Source: Clavelina lepadiformis
Lineage: Eukaryota; Chordata; Ascidiacea; Aplousobranchia; Clavelinidae
DNA length: 64,000 nt
Direction: 5' to 3'
NCBI RefSeq assembly: GCF_947623445.1
Contig: NC_135241.1
Coordinates: 1,118,501 to 1,182,500 of the forward strand
The notes under the pieces are model-generated. The model ran no database searches and had not been told where the DNA came from. It saw nothing but the letters and a program-made list of their open reading frames with translations. Position 1 is the first letter of the stretch, and the number at the start of each line of letters is the position of its first letter. Shown here one piece after another: positions 10,140 to 22,369 of the stretch. A program made the position numbers and the translations under genes.

Positions 10140-12820
10140 AAAGTGTTATGATAAGACAACGATGTAGCCTGCCTACAATCAATGTAACAATCATCACTGA
10201 GAATGCTTAAACTCAAGGGTTGAAAGCAGCATAGCAAATTTCAACTTGCCATTCTTGAGAGTCAGCTGACATTCTTGAGCAAAACATTGAGGGAGTTCCC
10301 CTACGGCGAAAATAGAATGTTCCAAGATAATGCAGACCAATGAAATTGAAGTTGGTTGCCAAAGAAACCACTGAAAAAGAGAACTGAACTTTGATTTCAA
10401 TATAACTAGAAAATGATTCAAACTATCAAAGAAAAAAGCACTTTGCGGTTTACCTTTTCCATCGTTTTTAAGCCTGATAAAGTGCATGAACAGTGTTCAT
10501 TGAACACCAAATCAAACTTCCTGGCTTTGAATTGAAAAGGAAAGAAATCAAAAATTAAAGCTTTTCTTTTAGTGAAATTCTGTAAACCTTACAAGTGTCC
10601 CACTAACAAGATCTGTGCAAAAGTATGCCCACTCAGCTATAACTACCCGGCAATCTTTCTCTCTTTGGCTTAAAACAACATTGAAACTATTAATAACAAA
10701 CAAATCAAGTAATGGTTTTAGTTTTGTCATTGGTTCAGACAAAAACGGTGCCAGTTTCTACAATTCCCTGGAAATTGAGAAAGCGATAACTCATAAAGAC
10801 TTAAACGTGCGTGAAGTTGGTGATAGCTACCATATTGTAACTTGCTGATAATAACTGCATGGCCAACCTAACATGGCCTAACCTTACCAGCAACTTTGAT
10901 CCTAAAAATAGTGTAGTCAGCAAAATGTATTTAAGTCGAACACTGTTGTTCTAAAATAAAATAAAAAACAAGATATGGTTTTACACTCTGAAGGTTAACT
11001 TTATTTTTTATTTTTGTACACGAGCTTTCGCAAACATAAACTCGCTTTTTCTGGTGTACGAGGAAAATGATTGATAAAAACTGTTATTCCAACTGTCAAA
11101 TAAAATATTTTCTTGTATCTCTTGTTACCTTTCAACTTTCAACGGAACTTTGAGGTGAAGTTAAATTGACACTCAACCGGTTATGACGCAATAAAACCTC
11201 ATGACTAATTCAAACTGAACTTTCCCTTTTCTAATCTCGTTAAAGATAATCGCCGGAATATCTTCGTCTTCGCACCTTCTCTAAACAATCCTTTAATTTA
11301 GAAATAACTATTTCAAGCAGCCAAGCTTAATCCAATAAAGACCAAATATTCAAAACTACTGTAAAACTTGACTAGAAAGATATTTATGCAGAAGTGTTTT
11401 ACAATATTATATGACCTAAAGACAACATAATTTCAAATTTCTACAAACACAACAATTCCTGTGCTTAGTTGTTGTAACCAATTTCAGTAAACGCCCCCAA
11501 ACAAAGTGCCTTGGTTTTAATGAAATGAAATGCTTCTCCGCTCTCCCATAAATTATTCACGAAACTTAAAAGTATCGTCATAAACGCCTTTGTGATGTTT
11601 CTCGTGGAGATATCGCACGAATGACGCAGCGCAAGTCCAAAAATGTAGCTGACAATTTAAAGAAGAAAATTGAATGAAACGGGCAAGACAAAGGCATGGG
11701 GCGGCCAATTTCGCCGACGTTCTAATTCCCTGGACATTCAAGAATCTGTCTTAATCAAGCGATTGCCGTCATGGAACGGCTGGATACGACATCGAGCTTC
11801 AGCCATCGATTTTGTCGCATCGACACAACAAAGATTATATTTATAATTTTCTCCATTTGAGCCAATCACAAAAGCTTAACTGAGCGCGCCATTTTGAAGC
11901 AATCAAGAAAACTAGTTTTTCAATCCTTCTGCCTGACCCCGGCTGCTCGTGGTCAATTTGATTTTAACAACGTTGGTGGTCGCCTTAGTTTGGCTTTTCC
12001 AAACGTTCTTTTGATTGTTGCACTTAAGTTTTTCTGTCACTCCTGTTTGTTTCTTAATCTTTTATCCAACCCTTGTCCAAACCTGGCTGTCAAACTGGAA
12101 CACTCAAAGCAGTTTCAAAAATGCTCATTAGCTCATAAGAACTTAAGAAGTGAAGGCGGTTATAATGTGTCGCTGTAGTAATTAAGCAAAACTTATTCCC
12201 AGCCTTCTACCAACTTTAGATCGCTACAGAAATTTGAAACAACTTGACAGTTTTAAATTAGAAGACAGGAATCGGTTTTTATTTATAACAATAATGTTCC
12301 AGTGAGTTTAACAAGTAGGCTAACTAGGAAAAGTTTCTGACATACTTATATAGAATGTTTAAAAGTGGGCAATTTTTCCTGTGGAAAGTTGGTAAGTTAA
12401 TATCAATACGATGAGATGCTCCTCAAAGTACCAAGTTTCGAAGGTTCGTGACTAATTTGAATCTGGGCAGGTCTAGTTAGCGAGCAAATAGCTGATCAAG
12501 TATCTCGGTGAGTAAATTGCTGGAAAACAAGACATATCTTATGAGTGGATATGCAAAAAATGTTACAATATCTAGTTAGCGAGCAAATAGCTGATCAAGT
12601 ATCTCGGTGAGTAAATTGCTGGAAAACAAGACATAGTATTTATCCGGTTCGTCATCTAGCTCTAGCCCCTATTTGACCAAGGTAAACAATGACATGTTTT
12701 GCAAGCGCATACAATTGTGTCGATAAAAACAAGTCAGGAAAAAAACAGATTGCGACAAACACACGGACACTGAAAGAGTCGTTGAAATGCTTTTGCTACT
12801 TGAAAAAACATTTATTGCTA
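10140..12820. other. Intergenic, no gene recognised
   Basis: Apart from possible 5' exons of the netrin-G-like gene between 10.2 and 10.5 kb and the direct repeat at 12472-12635, nothing coding could be supported. A 94-codon open frame at 11894-12178 has no splice or domain support. Confidence 0.4.
12472..12635. repeat. 65-base direct repeat, two copies
   Basis: The 65 bases at 12472-12536 recur at 12571-12635, identical by eye, separated by 34 unique bases (period 99). This looks like a recent short tandem duplication. Confidence 0.85.
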
Positions 12821-13157
12821 ATTATTCCGGGAAGTACAACAACATGAAAAATTTTTCAACGAATTTTAACCAAACAAAAATTAATTCACAGTCGTACAGA
12901 AAAAACATGTTTTGGCTTTTAACTAAGCCTTGATTCCTCGACATGTTAGTGAGATACAAGATCAAGGCATAATGATGAATACCATGTCGATGAAAATGAG
13001 ATCTCCACATTTAATGTGGCTACATCACAATTCATATGGAATAAACCATATTACATGGAAAGATAAATGAATATACTGGATGTAAGTAATGATTGGCACC
13101 GAAAATATTAAAAATGCGACAGAAATAAGGCAGCTACACAGATAAATGTGCATTTAA

Positions 13158-15226
13158 CTAAATACAATCAGCATCTTCACCATCATACCACCAATTCTTG
13201 ATTGACTTCACTTTCATTTCTTTCATTGTCTTCATCACAATCACTTCATCATCTCCCTCATCCCGGCTGGAACCAGCATCCAGATAAATCGCTTGATGCG
13301 ACATCGGTCCAGTGTCAATGCCATGCAAATGTCGACACAACAGACAATGACCAGTCACATGGAGTTGGTGCTTGAGTAAGAAATCATCATCTTCAAGTAA
13401 TTTGTCTCTCCATGCAAAGTACTCTTTGTAGGCCGTGCCGTTTGAGTCCAAATAGTTTAAATAATCGACCAACGCTTTGGGGCTGTCGAAGTCGTCTGTG
13501 TGGATGAAGGAATGTGGAGGCGCAACCGCTTCGTAATTCTCTCGTCTTGGTCCGGTCACAACCGGTACGGTGCCAGCAGCCAACCCGTGACTGTAGAATT
13601 TTTCAGTGATATAATCTCGGCAGTGATAAGAGTTTTCAAATGAAAAGTAGAACTTGTATTTATGTAGCGTGCTTAAAAACGCATCAGTTCCTCGACGCAG
13701 AGTCATATCTCTGTGAAAGCATCTGTAACAAAATAGAACAATTTGTGGCTTGGAAAATAAGCGATGAAATGTCATTATATTATAGCTACCTCCCAGCCAC
13801 ATCGATTTTTAGTCCAGCCTTTGTCAAGTTTCGATACAAATCCATTCGTCGTTTCGCACCTGATGATCCACCACAGTTGCTGACAATCCAAACACCGAAA
13901 CGCGTTTTATTCTTCTTGTGAAGGTCTCTATACTTCATAATTTGTTTCTTAATCTGTTCGCTAGTAGTGTAGGGCTTGTAAAAGTCGGAGTCCCTCCTGA
14001 GAAACAGAATTGAAGTGAGCATAAACAACAAACCGATAAACCGCCGATGATTGTATTAATCTCGTGCAGACCTGTAAGTCTCAGTTGCATTGAAGTAGTT
14101 CTCCTCGAAGTCATCGAGTTCAACATTCTTGAGATTGTGGGTGTTTGGTGGCGATTCTGCGTTTCTCCAAATATAAAGTTGGTCAGGACGTCTATGAAGA
14201 ATAACAATAAATAAAGCATAACACAAGATAAACAAATCAGTCATGACGTCAGTTATTACCTTATATGGTCAGGGGGCATATTTGAACGCTGACCACAAGC
14301 TTTATTAAAAACAACTGCAGCAGTATCAGGATTCGATATCTGCGTGATACTTGCGTAAATAAGCCAAGTGTTGTTGATGTTCGCATGAAGTAAAATCTCG
14401 CAAATAATTTAGTAAGACAAGAGTCACACATTAAAAGCACAAGTACAAAAACTATTTTTAAAGACTCTTTATTTTTCTCAGCAAAGAATCAAACATACCA
14501 AAGATCTGTCATCTGTTACTTTACAGCTTCCACATCTTCTATCGGTAACTCCAGTAAGGGAACTCTTCGTCGGAGGGCACCACTCAAGAATGATCTACAG
14601 GAATCAGGTTAAAATATTTCAAAGTATATGGATAAATAAAATGTCAGAAGTTAAGCTCAGAGAAATTGACCTAATGGTTCATGCGCCCACTAACGGTCGG
14701 TTTTTAATCACGCTGCAGCCTACGTTTTGTTCTCAGAAAATTTCAGCATTAAAAATCGCCTGCGTTAGCTGGATTAAGTTAGCGTTAGCGTTTGCCTATG
14801 TTAGCTGGATTAAGTAAAGGTTAAACTGTGAGTAGAAGAGGAATTGACAAACCTGTTTTTAAAGTTAACCATAAAGCATTTACCGCATACAACAATAAGA
14901 TAACTTAACTATAGATGCACCGTATATGTAAACATATAACACCATAATATTTTTAAAGTAACCTTTCTTTTAAGAGAGGCGAAGTGTAATGCTTCACGTA
15001 AAGTCATTCTTCTTCCATCTTCTTCATGTTTGCCGACTGATGTGTTCTCCAGTGATTGTGCAAAGAATGGAAATGATGATGCATTGAACAGTTTTGTGGC
15101 AAAGTTTGTATTCGGTGAGAAAGTTCTCAGTATAGCATCGGTGCTTGCTTTAGAAATCCAAAGACCAGCGATAGAAAAACAACAGATTAAAGCAAAGCAC
15201 ACAGCAATGGATGATAATCGACGCAT
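13158..15226 (-). CDS. Alpha-1,3-fucosyltransferase, GT10, paralogue 1
   Basis: Six coding exons in transcription order: 14963-15226, 14499-14594, 14260-14339, 14072-14191, 13790-13996 and 13158-13722, giving 443 residues. An acceptor right before the ATG (exon from 15229) implies an upstream non-coding exon. Type II Golgi membrane layout: short tail MRR, membrane anchor over residues 4-24, then stem and GT10 catalytic domain. FGVWIVSNCGGSSGAKRR and YFSFENSYHCRDYITEKFY match the GDP-fucose-binding core of alpha-1,3-fucosyltransferases, followed by GTVPVVTGP and YFAWR. The enzyme should add fucose to N-acetylglucosamine of glycoproteins or glycolipids. Human family members carry an HHRD-like motif where this has AVVFNKACG. 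Exon 2 is the divergent part among the three paralogues: here ILEWC is followed by PPTKSSLTGVTD. It is inverted relative to the other two copies. Confidence 0.88.
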
Positions 15227-15249
15227 GCCCTGAAATAAAAGCAAAAACA

Positions 15250-15950
15250 CGGGATGTCATGAGAATCGTTAATGTCTGACTGAGGAAAGTCTTCACGTAC
15301 TGTATAACTTAAACTTAACGATGATTGCTCATCACTTGAGCTCCAGTTATTGAGCTAACGTCTGTGTCAGTTCCGATAGACACACGCACTTTTCATTTGT
15401 TTAGTTTCTTGTTTTTTTTTATCGCATTTACCCAATCTTAAACTGTTTACCAGGTCTACTGAACAGCTTCGTTCATGTATTGGCCAAGGACATAACGCCG
15501 GTATCGACAACGAGAATCGAGCAGTGATCGCATTATTTCGCGTTAGTGGCTCATTGTATCGTCGCCTGAAGTTTGTTGATAATTTAAATTTGCCGAGCTT
15601 AGGTGGCTCTTTCACTGCTTTACTTCCACGGATGTTTATGACGTACATATTGCTGCAATCTTAAAACTTTCTACTTTCAACATTCACGAATTTTTGTGAA
15701 ACATTATATAATGGATTATTATTTTTTGCTTTGACTTTACATACTTCTTGCACAATTCTTAAATAACTCAACGATATATAGATAGGCTATGCATTGCTGC
15801 GAAGTAATTCTGAAAATAAATATGTTAATATATTACATTACAATATTATATTACATTTACATTAAATCTAAAAACTAGATATACAAACGTATTAACGTTT
15901 ATTAATCTGTGTCGACTGGCAGTGCCTATAATTTGTAGATAGATTGTCCA
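15250..15950. other. Intergenic, no gene recognised
   Basis: Upstream of fucosyltransferase paralogue 1. Homology to the other copies stops around 15245, just outside the first coding exon. No promoter or gene was identified. Confidence 0.35.
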
Positions 15951-16421
15951 GCTACATAACTCTCATCGTAGTTAGTGCTTTAACCGCGTATTTTCTATAT
16001 TAGGCTGTCACTTAATCATTGACCCACCTAAGAAGTTGTTGTTGCAGCCAAATTGCATTAAGCAAACCAAACGAATACTCATCTGAGAAAATAAAAGCAC
16101 TCAAAAGCGATGCAATCAGTGGCGCTCTCAAAGTAGACTGTTCCGTGCGAAGCATAATGTGCTCTACGTAGCATCATTAATGGGGTTGTCAACTTACGCA
16201 ATCCGGAAATAATTGAAAAGTACAGAAAGCGCACTAAACGAGGCCAAATAATGAAAGTGACTATTTCACTGTAAGCAAGTGATGCAGCCCAGTGTAACAG
16301 TAAGCGGTTGGGTTTGGAAAATGGACAGCTTGCAAAAAAGTTATGTTTAACTACAGTAGTTATAGTTTAAAGTTAAAGTTAAATTTAGGTTAGAAGATCG
16401 AAAGATTTAAGTTAGGTTTAA

Positions 16422-16482
16422 GTCATTAGGGTTAGGGCTGGCTAGGGTTACGGCGAGGGTTAGAGTTAGGGTTTGGGTTGGC
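16422..16482 (+). repeat. Degenerate TTAGGG tract
   Basis: Imperfect TTAGGG/GTTAGAG units. An equivalent tract lies at about 24527-24597 in the duplicated copy; others are at 35445-35508 (+) and 45712-45795 (as CCCTAA). Confidence 0.75.
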
Positions 16483-17711
16483 CTATGACATAGCATGTTT
16501 TTAATAAAAACTCTACGAAAAGTAGCTTTGAACGCGCGATTTTTCCCGTGAAATATAGTGGCAGACCCAAATAATATTGTACAACGTTTAAGAATTAAGC
16601 ACATTACTGGCCGATGAAACCAACAAAATATTGGAAAAACACCAGGAATAATGACTTCCTTAGGGGCATTGAAAACACTGAAAGTAAACGTTGTCGTAGC
16701 AAACACTGACAATCTCAAAAATATTTTATGTCTTCACTCTTTAATCAAACAACTCAACAAAACGCTACTCTTCGCTTTCAAGCACTTTATTATGCTTCAT
16801 CAACCGGCTTGGATTGAATCGGTTTGTCACGGAGCAGCATCATTGTGTTTCTAGTAAAAGTTCCATAACGAAATTATGGGGGTTAATTTTGAGACGTTGT
16901 AATGCTTTAATAAGGAACATCGTTGCATCATGTTTGCATTAAGAACAACTGTAACCACAACTAAAACTCATAATTTCACTTTCAATTTTTCAAGAACTAT
17001 TGTGAAATACTGTGAGCAGAAAGTTTTAAGATTGCAGTTGTATGTACGTCAGAAATATCTGCGCAGATAAACAGAAGAAAGAACCAACCGGATTCGGTAA
17101 ATTTAAGCAACCAACAAACTTTAGGCGAGAATATGGCGAGACGCTCATGCGTGACGAAGACAATGGCCATTCTCAATGACAATACTTCGCCGATGTTTCA
17201 AATGAGAAAAATCGTTCGTGTATGGACATCTTTGGGGAAAATTCTCTCACTAAAACCGCGACTTGCTTTGCTAAATTTCTCTCGGATTATGTTTGATATG
17301 GCACTGCTTGAAATTAAACGCAAAATTTTTAATAAATTTTTCTCTTATTTAGTTAGTAATTTACAGTAAAAATGAATTTTTTGTCCCATTTTGGACAACT
17401 ATATATGGTAAATGTATTAAGATGGGAGAGTAATTAGAAACCTTTATCCGTAAAATCATGCCTCAACGAAGAAGTAATCGCGAAAAAATTTGCCTTCAAA
17501 ATAAAGTTGCTTCACTTAAAACAAGATGTGAATAGACTTTTGTCATGCATGTCAACCGAAAGAATGAATTGATTGATCGCACAAACAACCAAAGACGATC
17601 TTCTAAAAGTCTGTGTGACCATTTCTTTCCAGCATTCACAATTGTCGAACATAAAATGCTATTTCTTAGCAAATTATAGCACGCAAGTTTTGTTTAATTT
17701 TGCATGGTATA

Positions 17712-19027
17712 GGATATATATTATATATATATATAGCCTATATAACTGTAAGCTCATATGCAGATATGCAGTAATAAGATTCTGTCAAATACGACCGTAA
17801 TACAGGGAGCCTGCATCAAAAAATGTAAATGAAACCATGTATTTGAAAGTTAAAATTAGAAATTGCATTAGAAAGTTTGGCCATATTGAAAGGTGCCGTA
17901 CTATTAGACTTGCCAAAATTAAACTGAGGCTGCTGAATAAAACCAGTTTTGACGGGGCTATTTTTATTTATTCTTCTGTTGCAGCCCAGGTTACAAGCGA
18001 TAGAATAAATCTATTTATTCTATCGTATGGTGGGGCAACTGCTGTGCTACTCTATTGTGCGATTTGTTATAATCTTGTTTCTTGCTTGAAAAAAGTAAGT
18101 TATAAGGTACCTGTACCGAATAAGGCCCGGTCCCTAATAAGGCCCATTGGTCATATTTCGCAAACCCGTGCAAATAAATGAAAGATTTTGTCCCTATATA
18201 AAAACTAATATAAATTCATGATGGTTTACCAGATTTCATCCTTGTCACGTGATCAACCGATTCGCTAGAGCACAACAAAAATTTGATATTTGCAGTTAAG
18301 GTGGTTTTGTTAATTTAGAAAAACAGTAAGTGAGAATTTGGCCCGTTAAATGAACTGTTGTCAGCCGGCTGAAGTTTTCATGTAACAACTAACTTAGTAT
18401 TGAAAAGGATAATGCACTTTTTTTTGCTAAAATTTTTCTGATGATAAAAATGTGACATTTTTTTCGTGGATGCCACATGCGCCTAATAAGGCCCATACAA
18501 GATGCTTGGCTAATTGATGTCCAGACTTCAAGAGTGGTTCCAGTCATCAGTTGGCAAGTTGTTGCAGTTACTTTGATGCGCCTAGTGGAATCTTTTTAAA
18601 TGTTTGTACAACTTAAAATGTGAAATTTCTAATAATGTTATATGTTGTCTATTACTATGTTTTGAATCAAAATACTCACAAAATTGGTGGGCCTTATTAG
18701 GAGCCTATGCTCCTAATAAGGGCCATTTTTTAGAATTTTTAATTTCTTTATAAAAATTTTTTGGGGGGTTGTTAGGTATTGTGGTTTTAATATGTTGTAG
18801 TCATATACCCTCACTAATAGAATACGATGTTTCAGTCTATTCTCATTTATGGTTCTTGAGTTATTTTCAAAAAAGTGTTAGGTGGGCCTTATTCGGTACA
18901 GGTACCTTACTGTACAATCATCTCGTGGGCCGGAAATAGTTCAATGTATAAAATAACATTGCGGGCCAAGTTTTATTGAAAAGCGGGCCGGATGTGGCCC
19001 GCGGGCCGGGAGTTTGACACGTATGAA
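17712..19027. mobile_element. Composite transposon insertion in duplication copy A
   Basis: This stretch is missing from the matching place in copy B (near 25880), so it entered copy A after, or was lost from copy B since, the duplication. Its right end (about 18925-19022) has the GGCCCGCGGGCCGGGAGTTTG signature of hAT element ends. Inside lie the complete TIR element at 18105-18907 and a perfect palindrome at 17998-18025. A 114-codon frame at 17837-18181 crosses element borders and is not taken as a gene. Confidence 0.65.
18105..18907. mobile_element. Non-autonomous TIR element with TA target sites
   Basis: The ends are perfect inverted repeats of about 25 bases beginning AGGTACCTGTACCGAATAAG, flanked by TA on both sides (18103-18104 and 18908-18909). 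TA target duplication is typical of the Tc1/mariner superfamily. The element is 803 bases and has no transposase frame. Short copies of the AATAAGGCCC core recur inside, near both ends, in both orientations. Confidence 0.8.
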
Positions 19028-19496
19028 ATATAACAACAAAACATTTTGATTACGTTTCACAGATAGCCTAAAACCTCCGTAGCTTATCAGCTAATTCCCA
19101 AAAAGTGTCGGGCTACACAGTATTCGATGATGTTGATGCTACCAAAAAGCTTATTGCTTGTATACTGTCTTATTTCGATTAATATCTGTCCACTCTGTAT
19201 ATGATGATATTGAAAATATGGCAGGCTGGTGATTCTTTGCAGTTCAACAAATTTCCCATCAAAACTGTATTTAAATATTCCACACAACAGATGAAACTTC
19301 GTGTTTATTTTATACATGGTCCTACCTGCGTTTGTATATTTTTCCATTCGTATTATAATTAATAAATTGTGATAACTTTATCTTAAACTTCTTAGAAATA
19401 CAAACGCTTTGATCAAAACTAAGTTAAAAGTGAAAAAAATGCTAACAGCAGAAAAAATGCTAATAACATGCCATGTTTTTGCTTTTATTTCAGGGC

Positions 19497-21463
19497 ATGC
19501 GTCGATTATCATGCATTGCTGTGTGCTTTGCTTTAATCTGTTGTTTTTCTATCGTTAGTGTATGGATTTTTAAAGCAAGCACCGATGCTATACTGAGAAC
19601 TTTCTCACCGAATACAAACTTTGCTACAAAACTGTTCAATGCATCATCATTTCCATTCTTTGCACAATCACTGGAGAACACATCAGTCGGCAAACATGAG
19701 GAAGATGGAAGAAGAATGACTCTACGTGAAGCATTACACTTCGCTTCTCTTAAAACAAAGGTAGTTTTAGAATGATATTATATGATTAAAAAATTGATTT
19801 ATTTAAGTGACTTTCTTATTGTTATATATGCTTTATATACCATTATACTCATGGTAGCATACAAAGCGTGACTCTCCATGCTGGTCCCCCTCCCCACTAT
19901 CAAGTTTGTAGTCTGCAAAATGCATCAGGTCATCTGACAAAGATGTGTCATACATTTTGCTGAGTTTTATCAATTTAATGTTTCGCTTTACCGTATATAC
20001 TTTGAAAAATTTTAACTTGATTAAAACAGATTATTCTTGAATGGTGCCATCCGAAGGCTTCTCCCCATGGCGTTGATGAAAGAAGATGTGGAAGTTGCAA
20101 AGTAACAGATGACAGATCTTTGGTATGTTTGATTCTTTGCTGAGAAAAATAAAGAGTCGTTTAAAATAGTTTTTGTACTTGTGCTTTTAATGTGTGACTC
20201 TTGTCTTACTAAGTTATTTGCGAGATATTACTTCATGCGAACATCAACAACACTTGGCTTATTTACGAAAGTATCACGCAGATATCGAATCCTGATACTG
20301 CTGCAGTTGTTTTTAATAAAGCTTGTGGTCAGCGTTCAAATATGCCCCCTAACCATATAAGGTAAGAACTGACATCATGACTGATTTGTTTATCTTGCGT
20401 TATGTTTTATTTATTGTTATTCTTCATAGACGTCCTGACCAACTTTATATTTGGAAAAACGAGGAATCGCCATCAACCACCCACAATATCAAGAATGTTG
20501 AGCTCGATGACTTCGAGGAGAACTACTTCAATGCAACTGAGACTTACAGGTCTGCACGAGATTAATACAACCATCAGCGGTTTATCGGTTTGTTGTTTAT
20601 GCTCACTTCAATTCTGTTTCTTAGGAGGGACTCCAACTTTTATAGACCTTACTTGGCTAGTGCGCAGAATAAGAAACACATTATGATGTATAGAGGCCTT
20701 TACAAGAAGAATAAAACGCGTTTCGGTGTTTGGATTGTCAGCAACTGTGGTGGATCATCAGGTGCGAAACGACGAATGGATTTGTATCGAAACTTGACAA
20801 AGGCTGGACTAAAAATCGATGTGGCTGGGAGGTAGCTATAATATAATGACATTTCATCGCTTATTTTCCAAGCCACAAATTGTTCTATTTTATTACAGAT
20901 GCTTTCACAGAGATTTGACTCCGCGTCGAGGAACTGATGCGTTTTTAAGCACGCTACATAAATACAAATTCTACTTTTCATTTGAAAACTCTTATCACTG
21001 CCGAGATTATATCACGGAAAAATTCTACAGTCACGGGTTGGCTGCTGGCACTGTACCGGTTGTGACCGGACCAAGACGAGAGAATTACGAAGCGGTTGCG
21101 CCTCCACATTCCTTCATCCACACAGACGACTTCGACAGCCCCAAAGCGTTGGTCGATTATTTAAACTATTTGGACTCAAACGACACGGCCTACAAAGATT
21201 ACTTTGCATGGAGAGACAAATTACTTGAAGATGATGATTTATTACTCAAGCACCAACTCCATGTGACTGGTCATTGTCTGTTGTGTCGGCATTTGCATGG
21301 CATTGACACGGGACCGATGTCGCATCAGGCGATTTATCTGGATGCTGGTTCCAGCCGGGATGAGGGAGATGATGAAGTGATTGTGATGAAGACAATGAAA
21401 GAAATGAAAGTGAAGTCAATCAAGGATTGGTGGTATGATGGTGAAGATGCTGATTGTATTTAG
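19497..21463 (+). CDS. Alpha-1,3-fucosyltransferase, GT10, paralogue 2
   Basis: Six coding exons: 19497-19760, 20030-20122, 20282-20361, 20430-20549, 20625-20831 and 20899-21463, giving 442 residues. Intron positions and phases (0, 0, 2, 2, 2) are the same as in paralogues 1 and 3. An acceptor at 19492-19493 shows that a non-coding first exon lies upstream. Residues 1-27 are a short cytoplasmic tail plus membrane anchor, and the rest is the luminal GT10 domain with the SFENSYHCRDYITEKFY core and a DDE-rich tail ending DADCI. Expected role: Golgi transfer of fucose from GDP-fucose. Exon 2 reads ILEWCHPKASPHGVDERRCG, differing in length and sequence from the other copies while exon 6 is almost the same. 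All exons are open, so the gene looks functional. Confidence 0.9.
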
Positions 21464-22070
21464 TTAAATGCACATTTATCTGTGTAGCTGCCTTATTTCT
21501 GTCGCGTTTTTAATATTTTTGGTGCCAATCATTACTTATCTCCAGTATATTCATTTATCTTTCCATGCAATATGGTTTATTCTACATGCATTGTGATGTA
21601 GCCACATTAAAAGTGGAAATTTTTTTTTTATCGGCATAGTAATCATCATTATGCCTTGACCTTGTATCCCATTAACATGTCGAGGAATCAAGGCTTAGTT
21701 AAAAGCCAAAACGTGTTTTTTCTGTACAACTGTAAATTAATTTTTATTCGGTTAAATTTCGTTGAAAAATTTTTCATGTTGTTGTACTTCCCGGAACAAT
21801 TAGCAATGTTTATATGATGTTTATGGTCACAAGGCCTTGGACAAATTTGACAGCCGGTTTAGTGTCAAAACCTGTCCCCTCATTGTGACGTCATAAATTC
21901 CTTTTTAATTATATGTTTGAATCAGCAGAAAACGAGTGCTAGTACAGTTGGAATATTAAACACTGACATATTGAATATGGAGCCAAATTGAGAATTAAAG
22001 TTAAAATTCTAGATAACGTCCTCATAATAACTGCGTAAGCGGTCAAGTTTACACTCAGCTGTCAGATAAT

Positions 22071-22080
22071 TATAAATAAG
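22071..22080 (+). promoter_or_regulatory. TATA box of the small 22.2 kb gene
   Basis: TATAAATAAG lies 79 bases before the ATG at 22150, a normal TATA-to-start spacing for a short leader. Confidence 0.35.
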
Positions 22081-22149
22081 GTTAAAACTAACAAACAACT
22101 ATATTTTACTCAGCAGTCAATCGCATTTATTCTCACTACAACTCTTGTC

Positions 22150-22365
22150 ATGTTAGAAGAACTGTCGAGATCTAAGGCCTTCGAAGAAATTGAGGACGAA
22201 GTGTTCAATATCCCAACTCGGCCAATTGAGTTAGCCGCTAGTCAGGGGTCATCCTGTGATCTTCTTGCGAACGATCGTACGAAGGCTCCCGATCAAGCAT
22301 TACTATTACGCGGCGTTTTTTTAACTTTCGTGTTATTAGCTCATGTTTCCTTTATTGTGGTGTGA
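22150..22365 (+). CDS. Possible small tail-anchored membrane protein (71 aa)
   Basis: A single open frame of 71 codons with a TATA-like box upstream and ATTAAA about 30 bases past the stop. The first 45 residues are acidic and polar (MLEELSRSKAFEEIEDEVFN) and the last 22 are a hydrophobic segment (LLLRGVFLTFVLLAHVSFIV) ending at the C terminus. That is the layout of a tail-anchored or single-span protein. No family is recognised. It lies between two fucosyltransferase copies outside the duplicated block. It could be a chance frame; composition and promoter spacing make it worth listing. Confidence 0.35.
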   Translation: MLEELSRSKAFEEIEDEVFNIPTRPIELAASQGSSCDLLANDRTKAPDQALLLRGVFLTFVLLAHVSFIVV

Positions 22366-22369
22366 GGAA

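Larger units (their letters stand above)
15955..21885 (+). repeat. Segmental duplication, copy A (copy B about 24075-28765)
   Basis: The sequence from about 15955 recurs in direct orientation from about 24075. The shared part covers the 5' flank, a TTAGGG-like tract, the whole fucosyltransferase gene and its 3' flank, ending near 21885 and 28765. Copy A holds roughly 1.3 kb of inserted DNA (about 17712-19027) that copy B lacks. Limits were judged by eye. Confidence 0.85.

Noticed and set aside
11894-12178. 94-codon plus-strand frame
   Set aside because: No domain, signal or splice support, in a region with no other coding signs.
13640-13921. 93-codon frames opposite fucosyltransferase exons 5-6, conserved in all three copies
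   Set aside because: Their conservation follows from the sense-strand exon; there is no independent start, splice or domain support.
17837-18181. 114-codon frame in the composite insertion
   Set aside because: It crosses the palindrome and runs into the TIR element, and resembles no transposase.
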